NCBI RefSeq assembly: GCF_019550915.1
Contig: NZ_JAHWCI010000008.1
Span: forward strand, 496,001-560,000
DNA from: Mumia sp. zg.B17
Lineage (GTDB): Bacteria; Actinomycetota; Actinomycetes; Propionibacteriales; Nocardioidaceae
DNA: 64,000 nt
Reading direction: 5' to 3'
Part shown: piece after piece, positions 1 to 8,433 of the stretch
Layout of the letters: every line of letters begins with the position of its first letter
Position numbering within the stretch: the first letter of the stretch is position 1
Program-made: the position numbers and the translations under genes
Notes under the pieces: generated by a model
Told to the model about the DNA's origin: nothing
Databases searched by the model: none
Seen by the model: the letters and a program-made list of their open reading frames with translations, nothing else

Positions 1-1
1 C

Positions 2-664
2 CGGGTCCTGCTCGTCGACGACCAGCCGCTGATCCGTGCGGGGCTGCGGGCGCTGCTCGACGCGGAGGACGACCTCGAGGTGGTCGCGGAGGCCGAGGAC
101 GGAGCGTCGGCCCTCGAGCAGGCGGTGGCGCACCGACCTGACCTCGTCATGATGGACGTCCAGATGCCCGTCGTCGACGGGATCGAGGCGACCCGACGGA
201 TCGTGGAGGACGAGCGGCTCTCGTCCGCGCGCGTCGTCGTGCTGACGAACTATGGGCTCGACGAGTACGTGTTCGACGCCCTGCGCGCCGGCGCGAGCGG
301 GTTCCTCGTCAAGGACACCGAGCCTGCCGAGATCGTGCAGGCGCTGCGCGTGGTCGCCGACGGGGACGCGCTCCTGTCACCGGCGATCACGCGACGGCTG
401 ATCAGCGAGTTCGTCGCGCGTCCTCCGGAGGTCGTCTCCGTCTCGACGCTCGAGGCCCTGACCGCACGGGAGCGCGAGGTCGTCGCACTGGTCGGCTACG
501 GCCTGAGCAACGACGAGATCGCCGAGCGGCTCGTCGTCAGCCCGACCACGGCCAAGACCCACGTGAGCCGGGCGATGACCAAGACCGGCGTCCGCGACCG
601 CGCGCAGCTGGTGGTGTTCGCCTACGAGACCGGGCTCGTCCAGCCTCGCGAGCGCGAGTCCTGA
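2..664 (+). CDS. NarL/FixJ-family response regulator, 5'-truncated by the window edge
   Basis: Two-component response regulator that would bind DNA after phosphorylation by a cognate histidine kinase, which must lie left of the window. The reading frame is open from base 2, so the first residues of the receiver domain are missing. Visible motifs are the acidic pair in LLVDDQP, the phospho-acceptor Asp in MMDVQMP, the switch Thr in VVLTNYG and the Lys in FLVKDT. A LuxR-type helix-turn-helix follows (LTAREREVVALVGYGLSNDE, then TAKTHVSRAM). The stop codon lies inside the first copy of a 23-bp direct repeat. A strong hairpin that probably was its terminator is found only after the second copy, 1.2 kb downstream. 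Confidence 0.93.
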   Translation, partial: RVLLVDDQPLIRAGLRALLDAEDDLEVVAEAEDGASALEQAVAHRPDLVMMDVQMPVVDGIEATRRIVEDERLSSARVVVLTNYGLDEYVFDALRAGASGFLVKDTEPAEIVQALRVVADGDALLSPAITRRLISEFVARPPEVVSVSTLEALTAREREVVALVGYGLSNDEIAERLVVSPTTAKTHVSRAMTKTGVRDRAQLVVFAYETGLVQPRERES

Positions 665-677
665 CCGGCGCGACCAG
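655..677. repeat. 23-bp direct repeat, left copy
   Basis: The sequence CGAGTCCTGACC followed by GGCGCGACCAG is present here and again, identically, at 1863-1885. This copy overlaps the last codons and stop of the response regulator. The two copies bracket 1.2 kb that looks foreign to its neighbours, as expected for an attachment-site or recombination duplication. Confidence 0.85.
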
Positions 678-1064
678 GCCCACAGTGAGCAGGAGACACG
701 CGAACTGCGCTCACGCATCGAGGCCGAGCAGCGGGGAGCACGCGCCGAGCAGCACATGAGGGACCAGCTCCGCAGCCGCTATGGCGTGGACGTCAACAAC
801 ACCCAAGCCGACCCTGCGGCCGTACGGGCGGCGGCCGTCGTTCGCCGAGTCAACGATCGGATCGCAACTGCGGCTAGCCAAGCAGGGGTGTGGGCGTTGC
901 ATCAGTGAGTTCGCGAGAAGTTCATGGGTCACGGCGCGTGCGGGCCGTCAGAATGGATCAATGGGCCCCCTTTCTCCGTCGCGACCTCGTTCCATCCCAA
1001 CGCGGGCGGCCAGTTCGCATGCGCCTTCGCCGTCGGTGACCAACTGATCGCGGCTGGTGGATGA
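678..1064 (+). pseudogene. Broken ORF with in-frame TGA, coupled to the lipoprotein gene
   Basis: One reading frame runs from the repeat edge to the TGA at 1062-1064, interrupted only by a TGA at 906-908. Both parts look protein-like. The upstream part is charged and helical (IEAEQRGARAEQHMRDQLRS, then YGVDVNNTQADP); the downstream part contains GACGPSEWINGPPF and QFACAFAVGDQL. The final TGA overlaps the ATG of the next gene as ATGA, the usual sign of translational coupling. No convincing start exists near 678, so the N-terminus was probably removed at the repeat. The in-frame ATGs at 756 and 924 could start short peptides. The family is not recognised. Toxin with downstream immunity lipoprotein is one possibility, but nothing proves it. 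Confidence 0.45.
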
Positions 1065-1771
1065 ACACAACATCACGTGCCATCGCGGGCATCGCGGTCG
1101 TCGCAGCCCTGTGGGTAGGTGGGTGTGGTGCGGATGGCAGTGGGGGTTCGGACTCTGCAGGTCGGTCGGATTCTGCTGTCGCTAGTCCGACACCTCGGAA
1201 CGAGACGACGTTCGCGCCTCTTCCCCCTGTCACCGCGGCAGGCTCCGGACCGGATGTTTCGTCCCCGCTCCAGGACAGGGCATCGAAGGCTGCGACGGTC
1301 GATGCCTCACGTTCCGGCCCGGCTCGAGCCGACGCCGAGCGATTCGCCCTGATCTTCTCTCAAGCCGTGGTCGATCTTCGAGATCCCGTAGACATCGAGG
1401 CGTTGCTCGACGAGGTGGGTGCTGATGACCTTCCTCTGTCCACGAGGTCAGGTCTGGTGGATGAGGGAGAGCAGGCGAGCGCCGGTCTCGACCGATTCTG
1501 GAAGACGGATGACCCGATGTGGATTCGCACACAGCTGGTCGGGGGAACGGAGGAACCCTCGTCAGTGATGGTCGAGATCGCAGGTTCCATCGGGGTGACT
1601 CAGTGGCCGGACTACACCGGTTGGTCGCTGCTGCGCATCGATGTTGTCCGTGCCGATGACCAGTGGGAGGTCTCTGGCTTTTCGGCGGGCGGCAGACGTG
1701 CGCGCCCGGACGACGCCGACCCTCAGCTCCGCGATCAGCTCGAGGGCAAGGGGTGGCGCCGAGTGATCTGA
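1061..1771 (+). CDS. Putative lipoprotein of unknown function
   Basis: A 236-residue secreted protein. A short basic N-terminus and hydrophobic stretch lead to a lipobox (VGGC, Cys at about residue 22), then a Ser/Gly/Asp-rich linker and a globular part from about residue 80. That part contains FALIFSQAVVDLRDPVDIEA and a Trp-rich end (WPDYTGWSLLRIDVV, DDQWEVSGF), resembling generic NTF2-like or immunity-type lipoproteins. The ATG overlaps the stop of the preceding broken ORF. Codon use is less GC-biased than in flanking genes and the gene lies between the 23-bp repeats, suggesting acquisition. No family name can be given safely. Confidence 0.7.
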   Translation: MNTTSRAIAGIAVVAALWVGGCGADGSGGSDSAGRSDSAVASPTPRNETTFAPLPPVTAAGSGPDVSSPLQDRASKAATVDASRSGPARADAERFALIFSQAVVDLRDPVDIEALLDEVGADDLPLSTRSGLVDEGEQASAGLDRFWKTDDPMWIRTQLVGGTEEPSSVMVEIAGSIGVTQWPDYTGWSLLRIDVVRADDQWEVSGFSAGGRRARPDDADPQLRDQLEGKGWRRVI

Positions 1772-1774
1772 CCG

Positions 1775-1862
1775 CGAGATCGTCGGGCAGCGGGTCGAGG
1801 AACGACGGCTCGCTGACGCCGCCGCCGTAGACCTTCACGTTCAATGCCGACCAGAGCCTCTT
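1775..1862 (-). pseudogene. Possible gene fragment antisense to the islet end
   Basis: On the minus strand this stretch reads as protein-like sequence (LWSALNVKVYGGGVSEPSF then LDPLPDDLAV) with no start or stop of its own. It runs straight into the antisense of the lipoprotein gene. It looks like a leftover piece of a gene cut by the rearrangement that produced the direct repeats. The fragment is short and could be chance. Confidence 0.25.
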
Positions 1863-1885
1863 CGAGTCCTGACCGGCGCGACCAG
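1863..1885. repeat. 23-bp direct repeat, right copy
   Basis: Identical to 655-677. Immediately to its right is the 15-bp-stem hairpin at 1888-1927, which would directly follow the response regulator stop if the 1208 bp between the repeat copies were removed. Confidence 0.85.
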
Positions 1886-1887
1886 AC

Positions 1888-1927
1888 ATGCAGGCGCGGC
1901 CGGACCCGAGAGCGGCCGCGCCTGCAT
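1888..1927. terminator. Strong hairpin, probable terminator of the response regulator
   Basis: A perfect 15-bp stem (ATGCAGGCGCGGCCG with its complement) closes a 10-nt loop. There is no U-tract, as is usual for high-GC actinobacterial terminators. It lies 11 bp before the amine oxidase start codon. Confidence 0.7.
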
Positions 1928-1938
1928 AGGATCGTCGC

Positions 1939-3312
1939 GTGGCGAACGTGGATGTGATCGTGGTCGGGGCCGGCGTGTCCGGTCTGGTGACGGCCGACCG
2001 CGTCCGCGCGGCCGGTCGCAGCGTCGTGGTGCTCGAGGCGAGGGGCCGGGTCGGTGGCCGTACGCTCACCGAACCCGTGCCGGCCAGGGACGGCAGCGAC
2101 TCGCTCGACGGTCTCGTCGTCGACTCCGGTGCCGGCTGGGTGGCTCCGGACCAGAAGCTCCTGCAGGCAGAGCTCGCACGGTTCGGCCTCGACACCACCC
2201 CCCAGGCTCGTCCGGGTGACGCTCTCGTCTCGTTGCGCGGACGCGCGCGCCGCGCCTCCGGGCACGACCGGGTGTTCGACGCGGTCACGACCGCCGACAT
2301 CGCCCAGGCGATGCTGCGCTTCTCAGCCGCGGCTGACAAGGTCGACCTGTCCGCGCCGTGGCGCAGCGACAACGCCACCCGCTACGACGCGCAGACCTTC
2401 GAGAGCTGGATCCGCCGTACGTGCCTGACCAGCAAGGGACGCGACTACTTCCGCGTCGTCTGCGAGGGCGTGCTCGCGACCGAGCCGCAGAACGTATCGC
2501 TGCTGCACGTCCTCTTCTATGCCAAGTCGGGCGGAGGTTTGCTGACGCTCCTCGCGACCGGCGGCGGCGCTCAGGACGCTCGGGTCGACGGCGGGATGCA
2601 GCAGGTGGCCGAGCGACTCGCCGACGGCCTCGGCCCGTGGGTCCGGCTGCACGAGCCGGTGACGACGATCATGCACGATGCCGACGGGGTCTCCGTCCAC
2701 AGCGAGTCCGGAGCGACGACCGCGCACCGCGTCGTCGTGACCGTCCCTCCGGCGCTGGCGTCGGGCATCGAGTACCTCCCCGGCCTCCCGCAGGACCGGA
2801 CGCTGCTCACCCAACGGATGCCGCACGGGAGCGTCGTCAAGTGTCACGCCGTCTATCGACGCCCGTTCTGGCGCGACGAGGCGCTGTCGGGTGAGATCTT
2901 CTCCGACCAGGGACCGGCGAAGGTCGTGTTCGACACCAGTCCGTCCGACGGCGCGTACGGCGTCCTGACCGTGCTCGTCGAGGGCGAGGACGCCGTCCGC
3001 CTCGGCACGATGGACCCTGCCCGGGCCCGCGACGCGGTGCTGCGAGGGCTTGCGGGCCACATCGGGCCCAAGGCCATGGACATCGTCGGCTACCTCGCGA
3101 AGGACTGGACGGCGGCGGAGTGGACGCGCGGGTGCTACGGCGCGCACCTCCCGCCCGGCGCCTGGACACAGGTCGGCCGGGCGCTGCGTACGCCGGTGGG
3201 CCGCATCCACTGGGCCGGCACGGAGACGGCGGAGCGATGGTGCGGCTACGTCGACGGCGCGATCTCCTCCGGCGAGCGTGCCGCGAGCGAGGTGCTCGGC
3301 GCGCTGCCCTAG
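1939..3312 (+). CDS. Flavin-dependent amine oxidase
   Basis: A 457-residue FAD enzyme of the monoamine/polyamine oxidase superfamily, which oxidises amines to imines with release of peroxide; the substrate is unknown. The N-terminal Rossmann motif (VIVVGAGVSGL, then VVLEARGRVGGRT) binds the ADP part of FAD. The C-terminal flavin segment reads IHWAGTETAERWCGYVDGAI. The Cys in ERWCGY is at the position where human MAO carries its flavin-linking region, but covalent attachment cannot be inferred. No signal peptide is seen, so it is cytoplasmic. GTG start just after the hairpin at 1888-1927. Convergent with the lipoprotein gene downstream. Confidence 0.9.
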   Translation: MANVDVIVVGAGVSGLVTADRVRAAGRSVVVLEARGRVGGRTLTEPVPARDGSDSLDGLVVDSGAGWVAPDQKLLQAELARFGLDTTPQARPGDALVSLRGRARRASGHDRVFDAVTTADIAQAMLRFSAAADKVDLSAPWRSDNATRYDAQTFESWIRRTCLTSKGRDYFRVVCEGVLATEPQNVSLLHVLFYAKSGGGLLTLLATGGGAQDARVDGGMQQVAERLADGLGPWVRLHEPVTTIMHDADGVSVHSESGATTAHRVVVTVPPALASGIEYLPGLPQDRTLLTQRMPHGSVVKCHAVYRRPFWRDEALSGEIFSDQGPAKVVFDTSPSDGAYGVLTVLVEGEDAVRLGTMDPARARDAVLRGLAGHIGPKAMDIVGYLAKDWTAAEWTRGCYGAHLPPGAWTQVGRALRTPVGRIHWAGTETAERWCGYVDGAISSGERAASEVLGALP

Positions 3313-3340
3313 AGCCGCGCCGCGCCGCAGGTCGGCTCGC

Positions 3341-4006
3341 TCAGCCGAGAGCCATTAGGCGCTGGGCGAGCATCCCGAACTGCTCCTCGGCCGGCAGCTC
3401 GCCGATCTCGGGCCAGATCTCGGCGCGAGAGTAGGGGTCGGCGTTGACCAGCTCGCCGCTAGGTGTCTCGAGGACGACACCCTGCGGCTCTCCCCACAGG
3501 ACGCTGTCGGGGTCGACGTCGCCGCCGGGCTCGATCCTCGCATCGGCCTCGCCGAAGACTCCGAACGTCGCGTCCGCACCGCCGAGGAACGCCACGTTCG
3601 ACCCCGGCGGAGCGAGCTCGGCGGGGTCGGGCTCGCCCTCGTCGACACGCACCGGGACCGCGATCTGGTCGCCGGTCACGAGCTTCGTGGTGTCCTTCAC
3701 GACCTGGTCGACGTCGACCAGCACCACGTCGTACGGGATGCGGTCCTTCTCCTCCCCACCCTCGGAGAGCACCAGCGTCGGGCCGTCCTCCCAGGAGGCG
3801 ACGGTCCCCAGCACGACCACCGGAGACTCCTTCGCCAGCTCCTCTGGAGAGGCGTAGCCCAGGCGCTGACGGTCGCCCCCGGCCAACGGAGGGGTCGAGG
3901 ACGACACCGTCGGGTCGACCGATCCCGCGGCCTCCTCCGGCGCTTCGCCACCACACCCGGCGAGGGCGAGCAGAGCCGCGGCGAGCAGCGCCGCCGTACG
4001 ACGCAC
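3341..4006 (-). CDS. Putative lipoprotein downstream of topA
   Basis: A 221-residue protein beginning with a classical lipoprotein signal (basic MRR, hydrophobic core, LAGC lipobox with Cys at residue 18). The mature part has a segment [20 protein letters not shown], typical of small actinobacterial surface proteins with an OB-like fold that are conserved but uncharacterised. It starts 3 bp after the topA stop on the same strand, so it is almost certainly co-transcribed with topA, though no functional link is evident. Confidence 0.75.
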   Translation of the reverse strand: MRRTAALLAAALLALAGCGGEAPEEAAGSVDPTVSSSTPPLAGGDRQRLGYASPEELAKESPVVVLGTVASWEDGPTLVLSEGGEEKDRIPYDVVLVDVDQVVKDTTKLVTGDQIAVPVRVDEGEPDPAELAPPGSNVAFLGGADATFGVFGEADARIEPGGDVDPDSVLWGEPQGVVLETPSGELVNADPYSRAEIWPEIGELPAEEQFGMLAQRLMALG

Positions 4007-4009
4007 CGC

Positions 4010-6712
4010 TCAGGCCTTCTTGGTCGCCGCGGTCTTCGTGGCCGGCGCCTTCTTGGCGGTCGCCTTCTTGGCTGCCGTCTTCTTGGCCGGCGCCTTCTTG
4101 GCTGCCGTCTTCTTGGCCGGCGCCTTGCGTGCCGTCTTCTTGACCGGGCCCTTCGCGCGCTTCTCGGCGAGCAGCTCGGCGGCCCGCTCGAGCGTGATCG
4201 TCTCGACCTCGTCGCCCTTGCGCAGCGTCGCGTTGACCTGGCCGTCGGTGACGTACGGCCCGAAGCGACCGTCCTTCACCACGACCGGCTGCTTGGACTC
4301 CGGGTCGTCACCGAGCTCCTTCAGCGGGGCAGCGGCCGCCCGGCGTCCGCGCTGCTTCGGCTGGGCGTAGATCGCCAGCGCCTCGGGCAGCGTGATCGAG
4401 AAGATCTGGTCCTCGGTCTCGAGCGAGCGGGAGTCGGTGCCCTTCTTGAGGTACGGGCCGTAGCGACCGTTCTGGGCGGTGATCTCGTCGCCGCTCTCGG
4501 GGTCGGCGCCGACCACGCGCGGCAGGGACAGCAGCTTGAGCGCGTCCTCGAGCGTCACCGAGTCCAGGTCCATCGACTTGAAGAGCGAGCCGGTGCGCGC
4601 CTTCTCCTTCTTGGGCGCGTCCTCGGGGAGCACCTCGGTCACGTACGGCCCGAAGCGACCGTTCTTCGCGACGACCACCCGCCCGGTGGACGGATCCGTG
4701 CCGAGCTCACGGTCCTGCCCGGCGGGGTTGGCGAGCAGCTCCTTGGCCTTGTCGAGCGTCAGCTCGTCGGGCGGCAGGTCGTCCGGGACGTTCGCGCGCT
4801 GCATGACGCCGTCGGCGTCGGGTCCCTCGAGGTACGGGCCGTAGCGTCCGACGCGCAGCGCGATCCCGTCGCCGAGCTCGAACGTCGACAGCTCCCGTGC
4901 GTCGATCTCGCCGAGCCCGTCGACGAGGCGCTTCAGGCCGGTGTTGCCGTCGTCGTCGCCGTAGTAGAACCCGTGCAGCACGTGCGGGCGCTGCTCGCGA
5001 CCGGCCGCGACGTCGTCGAGCACGTCCTCCATGGTGGCGGTGAACGCGTAGTCGACCAGGCGTCCGAAGTGACGCTCCATGAGCCGCACCGTCGAGAAGG
5101 CGATCCACGACGGCACCAGCGCGGTGCCCTTCTTGTAGACGTAGCCACGGTTGAGGATCGTCTGGATGATCGAGGCGTACGTCGACGGGCGGCCGATCTC
5201 GCGCTTCTCGAGCTCACCGATCAGCGTCTGCTCGGTGTAGCGGGACGGCGGCTTGGTGGTGTGCCCCGCTGCGTCGAGCGACTCGACGGTGACGGTGTCC
5301 CCCTCGGCGACGTCGGGCAGCCGGGTCTGCTTGTCGTCGGACTCGGCCTCCGGGTCGTCGGCGCCCTCGACGTAGGCCTTGAGGAAGCCGTAGAAGGTGA
5401 TCGTGCGGCCGGAGGAGGTGAACACGCACTCCTCGCCGGACGCCGAGGTCGCCCCGGTGCGCACGGTCAGGGTGCTGCCCTTGGCGTCCTTCATCTGCGA
5501 CGCGATCGTGCGCATCCAGATCAGCTCGTAGAGCCGGAACTCGTCGCCGGTGAGGCCGGTCTCGGCGGGGGTGCGGAAGGTCTCTCCGGCCGGACGGATC
5601 GCCTCGTGCGCCTCCTGGGCGTTCTTGACCTTCGACGCGTAGGTCCGCGGCGCCTCCGGGAGGTAGTCGGGGCCGTACAGCTCGCGCACCTGGGCCCTCG
5701 CCGCGTTCAGCGCGGTCTGCGAGAGGGTCGTGGAGTCCGTACGCATGTAGGTGATGTAGCCGCCCTCGTACAACCGCTGGGCGACCTGCATCGCGCGCTG
5801 CGCACCCCACGAGAGCTTGCGGCCGGCCTCCTGCTGCATGGTCACGGTGCGGAAGGGGGCGTACGGACGGCGCGTGTACGGCTTGGACTCGACGGACTGC
5901 ACGGTGAAGACGCGGTCCTGGAGCCCCTCGGCGAGCGCTGCGGCGCGGGACTCGTCGAGGTGCACGATCGCGGGGCTGGTCAGCTCGCCCTCGGAGCTGA
6001 AGTCGCGACCCTGCGCCACGCGGGCACCGCCGACCGACAGCAGGCGCGCCGGGAACGAGCGCGGGTCCTTGTCCTGGCCGGCGTCGAAGCGGGCGTCGAG
6101 GTCCCAGTACGAGGCTGCACGGAAGGCGATGCGCTCGCGCTCCCGCTCGACGACCATCCGCGTCGCGACCGACTGCACACGGCCGGCGGAGAGGCCGGAC
6201 ATGACCTTCTTCCACAGGACCGGGCTGACCTCGTAGCCGTAGAGGCGGTCGAGGATCCGTCGGGTCTCCTGCGCGTCGACGAGGTCCTCGTTGATGGTCC
6301 GGGTGTTGGCGATCGCGTTCTGGATCGCCTGAGGGGTGATCTCGTTGAAGGTCATGCGACGCACGGGGACCTTCGGCTTGAGCTCCTCCACGAGGTGCCA
6401 GGCGATCGCCTCGCCCTCGCGGTCCTCATCGGTCGCGAGGATGAGCTCGTCGGACTCCTTGAGGAGCTTCTTGAGCTTGGTGATCTGCGCCTTCTTGTCC
6501 GCGGGCACCACGTAGACCGGCTCGAAGTCGCCGTCGACGTCGACGCCGAGGCGCGCCCAGGGCTGTCCCTTGTACTTCGCCGGGACCTCGGCCGCGCCGT
6601 TGGGCAGGTCGCGGATGTGGCCGTACGAGGCCTCGACGACGTAGCCCTTGCCGAGGTAGCCAGCGATCTGGGCGATCTTCTTCGGCGACTCGACGATGAC
6701 GAGAGAGGTCAC
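4010..6712 (-). CDS. topA: DNA topoisomerase I
   Basis: Type IA topoisomerase of 900 residues that relaxes negative supercoils through a 5'-phosphotyrosine intermediate. The Toprim domain (LVIVESPKK at the N-terminus, [14 protein letters not shown] at about 93-106) supplies the metal-binding acids. The catalytic Tyr is Y322 in [12 protein letters not shown]. From about residue 610 there are four copies of an actinobacterial C-terminal repeat ([37 protein letters not shown]) instead of zinc fingers. The last ~45 residues are a Lys/Ala tail ([12 protein letters not shown] units), known in mycobacterial and streptomycete TopA to increase processivity. Orthologous in position to M. tuberculosis Rv3646c. 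Confidence 0.98.
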   Translation of the reverse strand: MTSLVIVESPKKIAQIAGYLGKGYVVEASYGHIRDLPNGAAEVPAKYKGQPWARLGVDVDGDFEPVYVVPADKKAQITKLKKLLKESDELILATDEDREGEAIAWHLVEELKPKVPVRRMTFNEITPQAIQNAIANTRTINEDLVDAQETRRILDRLYGYEVSPVLWKKVMSGLSAGRVQSVATRMVVERERERIAFRAASYWDLDARFDAGQDKDPRSFPARLLSVGGARVAQGRDFSSEGELTSPAIVHLDESRAAALAEGLQDRVFTVQSVESKPYTRRPYAPFRTVTMQQEAGRKLSWGAQRAMQVAQRLYEGGYITYMRTDSTTLSQTALNAARAQVRELYGPDYLPEAPRTYASKVKNAQEAHEAIRPAGETFRTPAETGLTGDEFRLYELIWMRTIASQMKDAKGSTLTVRTGATSASGEECVFTSSGRTITFYGFLKAYVEGADDPEAESDDKQTRLPDVAEGDTVTVESLDAAGHTTKPPSRYTEQTLIGELEKREIGRPSTYASIIQTILNRGYVYKKGTALVPSWIAFSTVRLMERHFGRLVDYAFTATMEDVLDDVAAGREQRPHVLHGFYYGDDDGNTGLKRLVDGLGEIDARELSTFELGDGIALRVGRYGPYLEGPDADGVMQRANVPDDLPPDELTLDKAKELLANPAGQDRELGTDPSTGRVVVAKNGRFGPYVTEVLPEDAPKKEKARTGSLFKSMDLDSVTLEDALKLLSLPRVVGADPESGDEITAQNGRYGPYLKKGTDSRSLETEDQIFSITLPEALAIYAQPKQRGRRAAAAPLKELGDDPESKQPVVVKDGRFGPYVTDGQVNATLRKGDEVETITLERAAELLAEKRAKGPVKKTARKAPAKKTAAKKAPAKKTAAKKATAKKAPATKTAATKKA

Positions 6713-6748
6713 GGTGCTGGGTGCTCCTGGTCCTGTGCTGTCGGGACG

Positions 6749-6765
6749 CTGCCCCCGAGGGGCAG
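6749..6765. other. Short GC hairpin upstream of topA
   Basis: CTGCCCC-CGA-GGGGCAG forms a 7-bp stem in the 146-bp gap between topA and the methyltransferase gene. It may be a weak terminator for the methyltransferase transcript or a leader structure for topA; the sequence does not decide. Confidence 0.35.
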
Positions 6766-6858
6766 GCCGCAGTGCGTCACAAAGGCGTGACGCGGCCCAA
6801 GGTAGCGCGTGTCGGCAAGATGGCGGGTACGGGACTCCCCACCGGCGAGCCGCCCGGC

Positions 6859-8355
6859 TCAGTGCAGGTAGCCGTCGGCGACCAGCTCGCGCACCGTCGG
6901 CAGCGTCGCCCGGCGGAGCGCGGCGGGCTCCTCCCCGAGGATCTGGGCGAGCGCGTCGATGATCTGCCCGACAGACAGTTCACCGTCGCAGGCACCGACC
7001 AGACCGGCCTCGGCCGTGTCGAGCTGCCTGGCTCTCCGTACCCCTCGCTGCAGGCGGACCAGGATGACCTCCGGATCCGCGGCGCCGGCGGGACCGACAC
7101 TCTCCTGGACGAGGTCCTCGGCCTGGACGAGATGGGCGGCGAGCAGCGCGTCGTCGGACGCGCCGGCGTACGCGTCGGTGCGCTCCGCCCAGGCTGCGAC
7201 GTGCGGGCCGATGGGCTGCTCGATCTCGTACGGCCACTCCTCCAGGCGCAGCACCGGCTCGTCACGCCCGATGTTGCGCAGGCTCAGCCAGCCGAACCCG
7301 ATCGCCTCGATCCGCTGCTCCTCGAACCACGCGAGCCACGTGTCGTAGCGCTGCACGTAGTCCGGCGCTCCCTGGAGACCGGCGTCGGCGAGCCACATCT
7401 CGACGTAGGTCGGGAGGTCCGCCACCTCACGCTGCAGCACCCAGGCGTCGCAACCGGTGCCCTCGAGCCACCCGGAGATCCGCTCGGTCCACGGCTGTCC
7501 CTCGACGTGCACCCAGTTGGCGAGGACCTGGCACCAGCCGCCGGGGTTGAGGTACGAGGAGGCCTCGGACACGATCCGCCGGACGACCTCGTCGCCCGGG
7601 AGGCCGGAGTCGCGGTAGACCAGCCGCTCGCCGGTCGCCGGCGACACCACGAACGGCGGGTTGGTCGCGATCAGGTCGAACCGCTCGCCGTGGACGGGTG
7701 CGAAGAGACTGCCGTCTCGCACCTCGTACGCCGGTGTCGCGGGGTCCTCGGCGTTGATCGCCGCGGTCGCCCGTGCCATCGCCAGGGCGCGAGGGTTCAC
7801 GTCGGTGCCGACGACGCGGTCGGCGTGGGTCGCCAGGTGGAGCGACTGGACGCCACAACCGGTGCCCAGGTCCAGCGCGCTGCCGACAGGGGTACGGACA
7901 GTCAGCTGCGCCAGCGAGGACGAGGCCTCGCTGATGCCCAGGACGTGCTCCGGCCCGACCGTGCGCGGGCTCCCGTCGAGCCCGGGAGTCAGATCGCAGA
8001 CCACCCACCAGTCGTGGTCCTCGTCCCCGTACGCCCTCAGGTCGACCCGCGCAGCGACCTCACCGACGGAACGCTCGAGGATCCCGGCGACGGTGAGCGG
8101 GTCGACGAGCCCGGGGAGAGCGCGTTCGGCGTCGTCGAGCGTGACCGGCATCTGGAGGGCGAACAGCCGCGTGAGCGTCGACAGCGGGGAGCCGTCGGTG
8201 GTCGCCCGCCGGCCGGGTGTCGTCTCGTTGCGCATGAGCGCACGGTGGGCGTCGGCTCCGAGGAGACCAGCGACACCGTCGACCGTGTAGGGGGCGGCAC
8301 GCAGGGCGTCGCGCAGGGCGTCGCGCAGGGCAGCAGCGTCGGAGTCGCGGAGCAT
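6859..8355 (-). CDS. Class I SAM-dependent methyltransferase, HemK/RsmC type
   Basis: A 498-residue protein conserved next to topA in many actinobacteria. Residues ~1-140 form an N-terminal helical domain (TVDGVAGLLGADAHRALMRN). The Rossmann methyltransferase core starts at ALDLGTGCGVQSLHLA (motif I), followed by VVGTDVNPRALAMA and the NPPF signature (DLIATNPPFVVSPA) of enzymes that methylate a planar amide or base nitrogen. The C-terminal ~170 residues are a family-specific extension. The true substrate (rRNA, protein or small molecule) is unknown. A start at the distal ATG is supported by the N-terminal domain. Confidence 0.85.
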   Translation of the reverse strand: MLRDSDAAALRDALRDALRAAPYTVDGVAGLLGADAHRALMRNETTPGRRATTDGSPLSTLTRLFALQMPVTLDDAERALPGLVDPLTVAGILERSVGEVAARVDLRAYGDEDHDWWVVCDLTPGLDGSPRTVGPEHVLGISEASSSLAQLTVRTPVGSALDLGTGCGVQSLHLATHADRVVGTDVNPRALAMARATAAINAEDPATPAYEVRDGSLFAPVHGERFDLIATNPPFVVSPATGERLVYRDSGLPGDEVVRRIVSEASSYLNPGGWCQVLANWVHVEGQPWTERISGWLEGTGCDAWVLQREVADLPTYVEMWLADAGLQGAPDYVQRYDTWLAWFEEQRIEAIGFGWLSLRNIGRDEPVLRLEEWPYEIEQPIGPHVAAWAERTDAYAGASDDALLAAHLVQAEDLVQESVGPAGAADPEVILVRLQRGVRRARQLDTAEAGLVGACDGELSVGQIIDALAQILGEEPAALRRATLPTVRELVADGYLH

Positions 8356-8386
8356 GGCCTCACCCTAGGCGCGACCCCCCGACGTG

Positions 8387-8423
8387 CCGGAGGGCCGCAC
8401 CCCTGTGGGGTACGGCCCTCCGG
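8387..8423 (-). terminator. Terminator of hppA
   Basis: CCGGAGGGCCG and its perfect complement form an 11-bp stem, with a nested ACCCC/GGGGT pairing inside. It lies 11 bp downstream of the hppA stop codon on the minus strand and ahead of the methyltransferase gene. Confidence 0.75.
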
Positions 8424-8433
8424 GCAGCGGGCA

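Noticed and set aside
4973-6790. 605-codon ORF on the plus strand
   Set aside because: Shadow of topA on the opposite strand; no motif.
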